From positions 38,220,329 through 38,284,328 of the forward strand of contig OZ024880.1 of NCBI GenBank assembly GCA_964017185.1: a stretch of 64,000 bases of DNA. The letters run 5' to 3'. This DNA comes from Rugalucina vietnamica. Lineage: Eukaryota > Mollusca > Bivalvia > Lucinida > Lucinidae. The stretch's first letter is position 1, and the number at the start of each line of letters is the position of its first letter. A model generated the notes under the pieces. That model was not told the DNA's origin. It did not search any database and saw only the letters and a program-made list of their open reading frames with translations. The position numbers and the translations under genes were made by a program. Below are positions 31,751 to 41,825 of this stretch, in pieces.

Positions 31751-32108
31751 GCACATCAGAAGAGTGGCCATAATCGACCAACTTCCACCTGTCACTTAAA
31801 ATGTACACTGACCAGTAAATTTGTTTCAAAAACCTTGGACAAACGAATTCGGCATGCAGCTAATTGTGAATACATGTAACAAAATCATAAACAGAATGAA
31901 CGCAGCTTAATCCTTGTTTGTCCTGGATTTAAATGAGAGATGGAACGATAGTACAAATCAGGTTTAGTCAATTCCCTGAGTGCAAGTTTTAAGCGAGGAA
32001 TGTCTTTGTCATTAAAGGTTGCTTCAAGTTTTCTGGTATGTGATTCCCTGTTTGTTTTAAGCCAGCAGATGTTATGTTAGTATATAAAAGTTGCTTTACA
32101 CCAGAAGT

Positions 32109-32338
32109 CAGGGGCCAACTGTTTGTTCGAAATTAACACTGCCATTAGTTAACGATTTAATAAAATTTCAAATGGCAATATTACAAATACAGTTTTTTTG
32201 TTGAAATGCAAAGGATTCTCACATTTTTTCAACAAAAAATAACAGTGTATTTGCTTTTGAAGTTGATATATATTTAACAAATTGAGGGCGTAACTAACAA
32301 CAGCGTTAAGCTAACAAAGTTTTGAACAACTGGCCCCA
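32109..32338. mobile_element. MITE with GGGGCCAACTGTTTGTTC ends
   Basis: The right end inverted reads GGGGCCAGTTGTTCAAAA. The interior has paired TGTTGAAATG and CATTTTTTCAACA. It lies between ATP5PF and PIH1D2. Confidence 0.6.
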
Positions 32339-32429
32339 GGAACTTACAAGCCCACAAATCCTACCTATATGACTTACACCTGGAGAGAGGTTTGTATATG
32401 AACCATGTACAGGTGATGTTCATAAACAT

Positions 32430-32652
32430 CACACTGTATTAGCGGCAATGTGGAATGTGTGATTTTATACAGGACTGCTTTCTCAACTGCCAAAGAGGCG
32501 TTATAGATTGCCGAAAAGCACATGTTGGCAATCGAGAACATTCAATTTACATACTTCATCGTCATCTTGGCAATCCGAAACGCATTTTTATGGCAATCTA
32601 GAACTATTTGTTTATCAAATTGGTTGTTCGCTATTGCCGCTAATACAGTGTG
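32430..32652. mobile_element. MITE with CACACTGTATTAGCGGCAAT ends
   Basis: CACACTGTATTAGCGGCAAT at the left is perfectly inverted at the right (ATTGCCGCTAATACAGTGTG). TTGGCAATC motifs repeat four times inside. Confidence 0.75.
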
Positions 32653-33579
32653 AACATGGTTTGTTTAAAATGAGCCAGAATAGAGTTTGTCTAAAGACTC
32701 CAGACTGGACAGGCTGCTGACTTGAGTCTAACTCATATAAGCCTGGCGTCCCTTTTGTGAGACATTGGCAAACAGTATAGCCCCAGATGTGACGCAGCAG
32801 AATGCGGCGTCTTGTCTGGGGCTATTCTGTTTGCACAGAGAAATTTCATCGAAAAATGAGATAAAAAATAAAAATTACTTGTAACACCCATAAAAATGAA
32901 AGTGGACTCACCCAATTGATAATGATGGGAGAATCCATTCGTCAAATATGGGTTAACTGTTACCACACCAAAATATCTGATTATCACTCTCATGGTGAAA
33001 TTAATTGGCATGGCTAACAAGCCTTAGAGAAAACATGATCAAGTGCTTCCTAATCTGTGTCTGCCCTAGGATTCTATGAAGTCGAGACAGGTCCACTCAA
33101 AACATAAGTCATGACAGTAGATAGCAGACTGAAGATGTTTTATGTCCCTTAGCACATTTTGATCATATTAGAACAACTATCTCAGCATTGAATTTGTGGT
33201 GAATGATACCTCGAAATAAAAACATGCTGTAAACAGCTAACACTTTTTGTGCGATAAACAGGCCTAAGGTTTCTAAGCAGTTAACCAGTAGACAGTGCTT
33301 AGTCAGTTCTGCTGTATGCACAGACACCATGTAGCCCTTCAGTTTCTCAAAGCCCTGATGAAGTGAGCAATTAAGTTAATTTCCGTTTGATCGGATTCTT
33401 ATCATAACAGTCATCAATGTTACTTCATGTAGGAATAGAGCAATCATATCTTTTAGTAATATGGGAAACTAGTGTCTTGCTTGAAGACGCAACAGGGTAC
33501 AAAAAGCAGATTTCAGATCTGTTGCTCTATCACTGAGCCACCACATAGTCTCTGTATAGAAAACAACAAATCAAATAGG

Positions 33580-33785
33580 GAGCGCAGTGGCGTAGTGGTA
33601 GAGCGCCGGACTCCGAATCGAGAGGTCCTGGGTTCAATCCCCACAGTCGTCACCATGTTGTGTCCTTGAGCAAGATACATTAATTCCCTACAGTACTGGT
33701 TAAACCCAGGAAGCGTTGGCTCCATCCTGACATGACTGAAAAATTGTTGACTGGGACGTTAAGCCTCAATACAAACAAACAACAA
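33580..33785 (+). mobile_element. tRNA-derived SINE with intact head
   Basis: The head GTGGCGTAGTGGTAGAGCGC and B box GGGTTCAATCCCC are followed by TTGTGTCCTTGAGCAAGATA and GGTTAAACCCAGGAAGCGTT, then an ACAAACAAACAA tail. The acceptor stem does not pair, so it is not a tRNA gene. Confidence 0.75.
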
Positions 33786-33879
33786 ATCAAGTGCAGTAGC
33801 GAAGCAGCTTTGTTACCCCAGGGGAACATACTTTTGAAAGAAAGGATAGAAATATCAGGAATTGATCCAATTAAATATG

Positions 33880-34118
33880 AGCCATGTCATGAGAAAACCA
33901 ACAATGTGGTTTTTGAACAGGTCTGATACAAACTGGGCTGTACAGTCACAGAAGATGGCTAAAGGCTGGAAATTTTGGATTTAGAAAATAGAAGAGGAAT
34001 TGTACTATCATTGTGCCGAAAACAAAGGTGATGATCAGCTGTCCAGTTACTGCACAGCTGATCTGCGTAGACCTTGTTTTCACATATGCAAAATTTTGGT
34101 TTTGTCATGACACAGCTT
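33880..34118 (+). mobile_element. PAL MITE copy, ATATG/ATTTA flanks
   Basis: The core has the TGT(C/G)/CACA arm variant with one mismatch. It stands at the 3' tail of a SINE copy. Confidence 0.75.
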
Positions 34119-34246
34119 ATTTAGTATCCTAACCCAGACGAGAATGACAACAAAAGACACCAACTTAACTTTAACAGCCCATACAATGATTGAGCAAAAT
34201 GACCAGCTCTTTCCCAGCAAGGTAGCCATCAGGCTAGCATCAACTG

Positions 34247-34480
34247 AGCCGTGATGCGAGAAAATTAGTCTATGGTGCTTCCGACCAGGCCTGACACAAA
34301 CCGACCTGTACAGTCACAGAAGCAGGCTAGAAGCTTGAAATTTTGGGTTTAGGAAGAAGGGAGATCATACTATCTGTGTAGCGAAAACAAAGGCGCTGAT
34401 CAGCTTTGCAGTTACTGCGAAGCTGATCTGCGCCTTTGTTTTCGCATAGGCAAAAATCCGGTTTTCTCACGATGCAGCTC
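34247..34480 (+). mobile_element. PAL MITE copy, AACT(G/A) flanks
   Basis: The core reads GCTTTGCAGTTACTGCGAAG with one mismatch. AACTG on the left and AACTA on the right flank the termini AGCCGTGATGCGAG and its partner. Confidence 0.8.
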
Positions 34481-34575
34481 AACTAAAAACAAAGATTAGA
34501 TGCAAGAAGATTTGGAGACACACAGAGATTTGGTTGTCTACCAGCAGTAGGATTATCTACAATATGTACAATTTG

Positions 34576-34775
34576 AGCCTGAGAGTGAGAAAACCAACAA
34601 TTTGGGTTCCGACCAGGTCCGACACAAACTGGGCTGTACAGTCACAGAAGATGGTTAGAAGCTGGAAATTTTTAGATTTAGAAAGAAGAAGAATTCTACT
34701 ATCCGTGTAGTGAAAAGTTGATCTGCGCCTTTGTTTTGGCCTATGCAGATTGTCGATTTTCCCATGCACTGGCTC
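34576..34775 (+). mobile_element. PAL MITE copy with core deletion, ATTTG duplication
   Basis: ATTTG is exact on both sides. The left arm of the core is deleted, and TAGTGAAAAGTTGATCTGCG joins the long arm to the right arm. A second truncated copy begins at 34791 and fades near 34950. Confidence 0.75.
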
Positions 34776-35653
34776 ATTTGTTCTCATTTGAGCATGGTAG
34801 TGAGGAAAACAGTCTTCAAGATTTTCCAACCAGATGAGACACAAACAGACCTTGACTTTCACAGAAGGCTAGAAGCTTGAAACTTTGGAAGTGTATGAAT
34901 TGTATTATGAAGCAAGCACAAAGGCGCAGATCAGCTTTTCGGTTATCTACTTAAATAAGTACTTAGGGAACTGGTAAGTACAGTAACTTGGCTTACTTTG
35001 GCACCTATTGATTTTCATGTTTTTTGTCTTCAGTAACATTCATGCTGCAGTTTATTTTCATGGAGAGCACATGATATGCATTATATGTATAGCTCGATTT
35101 TGACCTCAGCCGTGTAAAAAAAAACCCCGAAGAGTCTACTTAGCAGCATGTGAAAGGATCTTCAGATTGTAATAGTAGAAATACTGTAGGTGCAACCGAG
35201 ATGTAACGGAAAACCTGTGGCATTTCGTTCTGATTTACATTCCATGTGTTACTAAGTAGACTCTTCGATCTTTTGACACGTCTGAGGTCAAAATCTAGCC
35301 ATAGCATTTCTTGTTGCAGTTTATTTTCATGGGGAGCACACGTACAGTATGTGTAATTGTTATGCAAATTTTTCTTGTGAATTTCTCTTTTTTGTGTCAG
35401 TATGTGGTGGCTGAATTAAGCAACAAACATATAAGTAAAATAAATTTCATTTTATATCCTTGCAAAATATAGGATAAAATTTTGTTTTCAGTCGAAACTC
35501 AACATTTAATACCTAAATGCAACACGTGTATTCAAATAAAAAAAAGAAATATCGGTTTTACTTCACTTTTTCAATAAAAACAACAAATGCATAACATGCC
35601 ACTATGATAATCTGTGGTTCTGTTATATTTTTGCTTGTTTTGTAGGTCCTAAC

Positions 35654-36215
35654 ATACAGACCCTTTCACTCGAGTTTGCCGTTTGAGTATTTAGGTCAAT
35701 CAAATTTGTTCACTCAAGTTTGCCATTTGTTTGTAAATCAGGTAACTTTTTATTCTATTTTAGAACTGAAACAGTGTCCCAGGTGTTCTTAAAATCTATT
35801 CAGCATTTATCTTTAGGTAATGATGTCACCTCTTCTGATAAAAACATTGTAATTGCTTGGTTAAATCACTTTTTTTATTTCAAAATTCTTTGCACAACAT
35901 ATACAATGCATATTAAGAACACACAATTGTATCAGGAGAGAGACAAAAGCAGAATTTTATCAATTTAAGCAGTTACCTGATCGGTATCTACATGGCAAAA
36001 ATTCCACATAGGAAGTTAAAAATTTCACTCGAGTTTGCCGTTTTTAAAGGTCATTTAGTTTGTTTTTAAAGGTCATTTAGTTTGAAGCTGTCACTCAAAT
36101 CAGCAGATCAATCAATCCAGATGTCTTTGAGGACAACATGAAAAGAAACTCAGATCTTCGGAACACATGGTCTTCTTGTGTGATGCAAATGCTCAAACGG
36201 CAAACTCGAGTGAAA
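35654..36215. mobile_element. TA-flanked MITE with CACTCGAGTTTGCCGTTTGA repeats
   Basis: The left end is CAGACCCTTTCACTCGAGTT. The right end inverted is CAGCCCCTTTCACTCGAGTT. TA lies outside both. Further copies of TTCACTCRAGTTTGCC are at about 35711 and 36025. Its right end is caught in the 216-bp duplication. Confidence 0.7.
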
Positions 36216-36462
36216 GGGGCTGTAAGGCACCAACCTGTCAACAACTGAGTTTGCCGTTTTTAAAGGTCATTTAGTTTGTTTTTAAAGGTCATTTAGTTTG
36301 AAGCTGTCACTCAAATCAGCAGATCAATCAATCCAGATGTCTTTGAGGACAACATGAAAAGAAACTCAGATCTTCGGAACACATGGTCTTCTTGTGTGAT
36401 GCAAATGCTCAAACGGCAAACTCGAGTGAAAGGGGCTGTAAGGCACCAACCTGTCAACAACT
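36031..36462. repeat. 216-bp tandem duplication
   Basis: Copies 36031-36246 and 36247-36462 appear identical over their length, starting GAGTTTGCCGTTTTTAAAGG. It is a very recent duplication or an assembly artefact. Confidence 0.85.
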
Positions 36463-36862
36463 GTGTAGCAACATTGAAATGTACATTTAGTATTGATTTA
36501 CCTTTCACTGGCAACTGCAAAGTTATACAGTTCAGCTTAGAATTTAAATCATATAGCAGTGGATAAAAAACTGTTTGTAGCTATTGTTCATTGTCATTTC
36601 CATGTGCAGCATACCATCCTGTTTATTTGTGAAGTTTTACAAACTTTACAATATAGAACCAAAGCATACATTTGCACCAGTAGTTTTGTTTGTAGAATCA
36701 GCAGATAAGGTGTATTCTTGCACACCAGACAGAAATTGCCACACTTTTTGCCTGGGTGATAAAATTGCATCTCACCCAGGTGTTCTCACCCAGGCTAAGT
36801 GCGCCAAAAAATTACGCAAAACCTTCAAATAAACCAGATTTTGGGGGTTGTTGTGCAAGAAA

Positions 36863-37018
36863 AAGAATCTAATATGGTGTTCTGTTCTAGATGGAAGTTT
36901 CCAACCCTCGGGATGACCGTGCTGAGCGGAACCTTGGCGGAGCCTCGGTTCCGCTCAGCACGGTCATCCCTTGGGTTGGAAACTTCCATCTAGAACAGAA
37001 CCCCATATAAGATTCTTA
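36863..37018. repeat. 156-bp near-perfect palindrome
   Basis: TTCTGTTCTAGATGGAAGTT (36880) pairs with AACTTCCATCTAGAACAGAA (36981). The arms meet around AACCTTGGCGGAGCCTCGGT and extend out to AAGAATCT and AGATTCTT. It is a miniature hairpin element. Confidence 0.8.
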
Positions 37019-37167
37019 TATTATTTCTATGTTCTTTGTTTTGTACTTCTGTTTGTATGTAGCATGATCTACCTTGTCAACTTGTTCAGGAACAAACTGT
37101 TTCGAAACAAACATGACTGCAGCATCATGTCTCTTTTTTCTGACTATTTTTTTCCTATAATCAATTG

Positions 37168-37377
37168 AGTCGCAATGCGAGAAGAACAGTATTTGTGGTT
37201 TCCAATCAGGTTCGACACAAACCAGCCTGTGCTGTCACAGAAGTCTTGAAGATTGAAATTTTGGATTGAAGTAGGAGAGTGGTTATACTATCCATGTAGC
37301 GAAAACCAAGGCGCTGATCAGCTGTGCAGTAACTGTGTCTTTGTCCTGCAAAAATCCTGTTTCCTCATGATGCAGCA
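37168..37377 (+). mobile_element. PAL MITE copy with core deletion
   Basis: Flanks are AATTG and AATTA. The right arm of the core is missing. It lies just beyond the PIH1D2 stop codon (37393). Confidence 0.7.
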
Positions 37378-37392
37378 CAAATTATCCATATC

Positions 37393-40068
37393 TCAGGAGT
37401 TGTCCTGCACTGGCAACGTAATTGTTAGCTGTGATGTTTTCTTGATAAATTTAGCTCTAGCTTCTTCCTCCAGTATAGACTTGTGTAATGGCAGATTGAG
37501 CTCATACTTGTCTTCTACGACTAGAGAGATGTCGTCCTAAAAATATATGACATAAAACTTTATCAACAGATTGAATGAATTTGAGCTTTGCTTAATAATA
37601 CAATTTCTCGCTCAACATCTAACAGCTGAGGTTATGTCAGGATGATCACTGTCTCAACCTAGCAGCACTTTTCCTCAACATGCTTTAAAACCTAATGGAT
37701 AACCTGTTTAGGCTGTACTCATTCTTTCAGATGAAATCCACAAATATTGAAGAGAATCTGACATGCAAACTCCAAATTGCAAAATTCCAACAGTAATCTT
37801 GAAACACATCTTCCTTGTACAATGTAGTTCAAACAAACTGAGCCGCGCTGCGAGAAAACAGGTCTTCGGGGTTTTCAACCAGCTCTGACACAAACCGGCT
37901 TGTACAGTCACAGAAAAATGCTAGATGCTTGAAATTTTGGATATAAGTAGAAGAGGGATTGTACTATCCGTGTAGCGGAAAGAAATGCGCAGATCAGCTG
38001 TGCAGTTACTGCACAGCTGATCTGCGCCTTTGTTTTCGCATAGGCAATAATCCCATTTTTTCACGATGCGGCTCAACAGATCATAGACACAATATTGTCA
38101 GTATTCCAGCATATTGTTCCTGAACAGGGACAGTGCATAGGCTATATACTGCCAGTGTCCTGGAGGATCTTAGTTCTGAGCAAAACAGATAGAACAAGAT
38201 CACGAAAGGTGCATCATTTTGGAGGCATTGCTTACTGATTGGCAATTATAGTATGTTTTTGGTTAAGCAAAAAAAAATCCGCAAAGATTTACCTTCGATA
38301 TATCCAGCTCACATTCTGAGACAGACATTACCCCTGGTAAAGATATTTTCACTGTGATTAACTCTGTTAATATACTTCCATCAGCCCTTGATAAATTGAT
38401 CTCATATACCGGTTCTGGTAGTGATTTTTCACAGCTGTCTATTTCTTCTATAAGACCTTTTTTGATTGGCTGAGGATTAAGAGAAATTCCGGACAACCTA
38501 TCAGATGTTAGCTCAGTCTGTTTCATCGTGTCTGATTGGTCATTTTGTGAGTTCAACTGACCAATCAAAGACTCTGGACTTTCCATGCCTAATGGAGCAA
38601 ACTGACCTAGAACTTTAGCTGTTTCACTGTCCATGTCTTTATCTTTAGTCCTAAAAGCATGAGTTAGAGCTTCCTGTATCATTTTTATACTTCCTTTATG
38701 AGTTTTCTCAAGAATTTTGTATTTTCTATTGAGTTTCACATGAGAATGTTGTTTTTCTATGAAGTCCATGGCTATCTGTATGAGTGTGTCTTGATCTGTT
38801 GTATTCACGGGGTCTCTACCATAGTCTGCAAGAACTTTCTCATTGAAAGCTACTGCTGTTACTGCAGCTGTACCTGCAAAAGTTTTTTTCTTTATAATAA
38901 AATCCAAGTCAACAACTCTGACAGTAACTCATTGTTTAATTCACCAGTACTAAATAATGTACCTAAATATGTCTTTGTGAAGGTCAGAACACTTTGGCGG
39001 TGCTCTGTATTCCACTGTGTAGCACTGTATCACCAAACTCCCCGCCCCAGCCCCCCACGCCCACAAAAAAGAATTACCATTGTTTAATCTAAATCAAACC
39101 TATACATATAATCTACATGCTGTGAATAGGCTGTAAAAATAATAATCTGTTGCTTTGATTTTTTTCAAGTTACAAAGCCTGACAAATTTAGACTCTGGGG
39201 ACATTGTGTAAACCCCGGTTGCATTGCATGAAAGCAGGATTGGATGGATCTGAATTTAATGAGTTTGTGTCAAAATGTGATTAAGTAAGCCACTGTCATA
39301 TGACAGCTTCTGTACTTGAAAGTATTTTCTGTTGTTTTTTTTCCCCTTTTCTTGAAACTCCCCACCTTTATCCTCCTTAAGTTGTCCAATTGCACTCCCA
39401 GCCACTCTGATTGGTTCCTGTTGATCAGCTGGGGGAGGGATTCTCTTCCATAGACAGAAGTTGATGTAGAATGGGACATTGTCTGGTTTCTACGAAAAAT
39501 AAGACAGTTGAACATGTTGAATATGAAATGCTACTATAAACAATATTAACAGCAATCTTAATAAGGGGTAAATGATAGCATTATAACCACAGGATAAAAA
39601 TCAAGGATTATGAACTTGAAGGAAAATAATTTAGCTGGTCGACAGCTGAACATTCTCAATATGACAAACATTCATCTATGTGGCTACATCTTTTGTGATT
39701 ACTATTTTTTTTTAAACTGTGGTCTGATCAGAATTTTCACTTTTGATTCAGCATGCATCGTTGGAGCCATTACCATATCCAACAATTGAACAATCTTTGT
39801 TTCCAAATTTAGAGTGCATCCAAACAGAAAAATGTTGATCATGTATATAGGTTTGTCAAAGTTTAGAAATATTGTAGTAGCTTACAGTCATTTGTGTTCT
39901 AACACACATGTGAGGTTCTGGTGGGGACATAAATTCTTTCTGCTCAGCTTTTTGTTTCTCAATAAACCTTCTGTAGGCCTTTGGGTCATTCTCTGCCATG
40001 TCATCCAACATAGACCAGATATGTTGAGCCTGCTGCATCATAGATTCTGAACCATTGGCTGTGTCCAT
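37393..40068 (-). CDS. PIH1D2: PIH1 domain-containing protein 2, 4 coding exons
   Basis: PIH proteins are cytoplasmic HSP90 co-chaperones (R2TP/R2SP-type complexes), and several act in axonemal dynein preassembly. Exons are 40068-39886, 39489-39366, 38873-38293 and 37536-37393 (1032 nt, 343 aa; human PIH1D2 is 315 aa). Phases 0, 1 and 0 match. The N-terminal PIH1 region has HIWSMLDDMAENDPKAYRRF, then PPEPHMCVRTQM and VPFYINFCLWKRIPPP. The C-terminal CS-like fold is at about residues 250-343 (VKISLPGVMSVSECELDISK; DDISLVVEDKYELNLPLHKS), ending in KKTSQLTITLPV, closely parallel to the vertebrate protein. The ATG exon begins at 40073 after a TTTCAG acceptor, so at least one non-coding exon lies upstream, probably near RSPH1. 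PIH1D2 as opposed to another PIH member is a judgement from overall pattern. Confidence 0.9.
37841..38074 (+). mobile_element. PAL MITE copy, AACTG/AACAG flanks
   Basis: The core GCTGTGCAGTTACTGCACAG is fully paired. It lies in the last PIH1D2 intron. Confidence 0.8.
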
Positions 40069-40162
40069 AATGTCTGAAACAAGAAAACTATTAAGGCTGA
40101 TAAATATTTAATGTGTTTCAGAGCTTACATATGAGAGAGATAATGAGAAAACATGTCTGTGC

Positions 40163-40333
40163 AGTGGCGGATTTAGAGGGGGTTCAAGGGATTCGCTCGA
40201 CCCCCCTCTGGATCCATATTATTTCATTTTCATGGGGATTTTCGAGAAATCTGCTTGAAATTGGGCAAACAAACTCCCCTTTTCTACATTTGAACCCCGC
40301 TCTTCACAAATCCTGGATCTGCCCCTGCTGTGT
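40163..40333. mobile_element. hAT-like MITE, CAGTGGCGGATTTAG end
   Basis: The left end CAGTGGCGGATTTAGAGG and the right end (inverted CAGCAGGGGCAGATCCAGGA) fit the common GGGGCGGATCCAG class. It sits inside a PAL copy, upstream of the PIH1D2 ATG exon. Confidence 0.65.
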
Positions 40334-40369
40334 TTTGGACCAGGTCAAATACAAACTGGTCAGTATAAG

Positions 40370-40948
40370 CTACTGTCTGAACACCAGCTTTCAGAAACTG
40401 CATTTTTCAAAATCACACTTTTCTGTAACACCACAAGAAAAATATAACTATGTCATCTTTTTGCAACCCAAAAGTCTTAAAAAGTGCCAAAATATTTTTG
40501 AAAATTGGTTCACTAGTAAAATAATTATGCCCAAAAATTATCTTGAATAGGCATTTTGCATGTGCAAGGGAGGTAATCCAAACACCTTGAAATTGAAGAT
40601 CAAGCAAATCTTTGGAAAATCAATTAAGAGTTTGGCACTCAGCTATGTATACAATACATTTTTGTTTTGGTTTGATGCATTTTAAATGAAAAATAAGCAA
40701 TTTAGATTTTTTTACGGGAAAATATTTACTTCCCTTGTTGACATTTTACAATGTAAAAAGCCCTATTCAAAATTATTTTCTGGCATAAAATTTTGATTTG
40801 TTAACCGATTTTCAAAATTTTTGTGGCACTTTTTAAGCCTTTTGGAATGCAAATTGGTGACATGGTAATATCATTTTTGAGGTCTTTGTGAAAAGTGAGA
40901 TTTTGAAAAATTTAGTTTCTGGAAGATGGTGATTTAATAGACAGTAGG
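40370..40948. mobile_element. MITE with long inverted arms, CTACTGTC ends
   Basis: CTACTGTCTGAACACCA is at the left and, inverted at the right, CTACTGTCTATTAAATCACC. The arms stay paired for about 130 bp (AGAAACTGCATTTTTCAAAA and inverse). A related arm is at 21170. Confidence 0.65.
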
Positions 40949-41059
40949 GTGATAGTTCAGAAGAGTTTACAGAGAAAACAAAAACCCTATGCTTACAGCT
41001 TTTAATACACAGCTGATCTGCACTTTGGTTTAGGCATATGCATTTGGTGCAGTTCAAAC

Positions 41060-41825
41060 GTTACCGCAACACTTTACAGGCCTCAGAAACATGACCAAAT
41101 CTTAAATGATTTTTCTGAAAGCCGCTACTTGTATTTTTCACTTTTTGGATTTTCCCGTAAATTTCGATTTTATTTCAACAGGATTGATTTCTTGGTGCTT
41201 TAAAATGTCAAAAAAAAAAGTGGGGAATCGCACCAAATCAATAAATATTGAGACTGATAACCATTAATTATGAACTATACACCTTAAAGGGAAACATTAC
41301 TAATTGATTCCCGCATATGATTTTCATGAAACTTCACATGCTTCAAGATAATTGTATCCTTGGACTAAAATCGAAATAAAAATGGGGGGTCACCGGCCTC
41401 GTTTCCATGGTATCAGAACTTTTTGGATGTTTCTCGTGGATTTCAGGAAACCCCACTCGTAGCGGACATGTGATTTAATACCTATGTTACTACTGCAAAA
41501 ACAACTCAAACACACGATGAATGTTATTTTCTTATATTTTGATACTTTTTGCTCTAAAATTGAGGAGATTACAAGCAAAAATAACTCTCCCGCCATTTTT
41601 TCAGACCCGGAAAAAAGTACGTATTTTTGCGATATCTCCTGAACTACGCATATGATTTTGATTAAATTACGCCAACAGATAGGAAACGTTGTGTCTATTT
41701 AAATTTTGAAATAAAAAATGAGGGTTACCAGATTGCGTCGGAAGATATAGAGGAAAACCGTTCAATATTCCCGCTTTTTTTCGTTTTAACGCCAAAGTTT
41801 ACGTTACACTGACGTCGCGAATATG
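41060..41825. other. Unassigned repeat-like DNA beside the LINE
   Basis: No gene was seen. The phrases GATTTTCATGAAACTTCACATG-like (41321) and GAACTACGCATATGATTTTG (41641) suggest another diverged array element, not proven. Confidence 0.35.

Larger units (their letters stand above)
31760..37160. other. Space between convergent ATP5PF and PIH1D2
   Basis: Outside the MITEs, SINE and duplications listed separately, this 5.4-kb stretch shows no exon with a supportable frame and splice sites. Confidence 0.5.
40131..41055 (+). mobile_element. PAL copy broken by two later insertions
   Basis: The left terminus (AGAGATAATGAGAAAACATG) is cut by a hAT-like MITE at 40163-40333. The long arm resumes (GGACCAGGTCAAATACAAAC) and is cut again at 40370-40948. 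A degenerate core and right terminus follow (CACAGCTGATCTGCACTTTG). Confidence 0.5.

Noticed and set aside
33580..33655. tRNA-like sequence with A and B boxes
   Set aside because: The acceptor stem does not pair, and the sequence runs into a SINE body with an ACAAAC tail seen in other copies.
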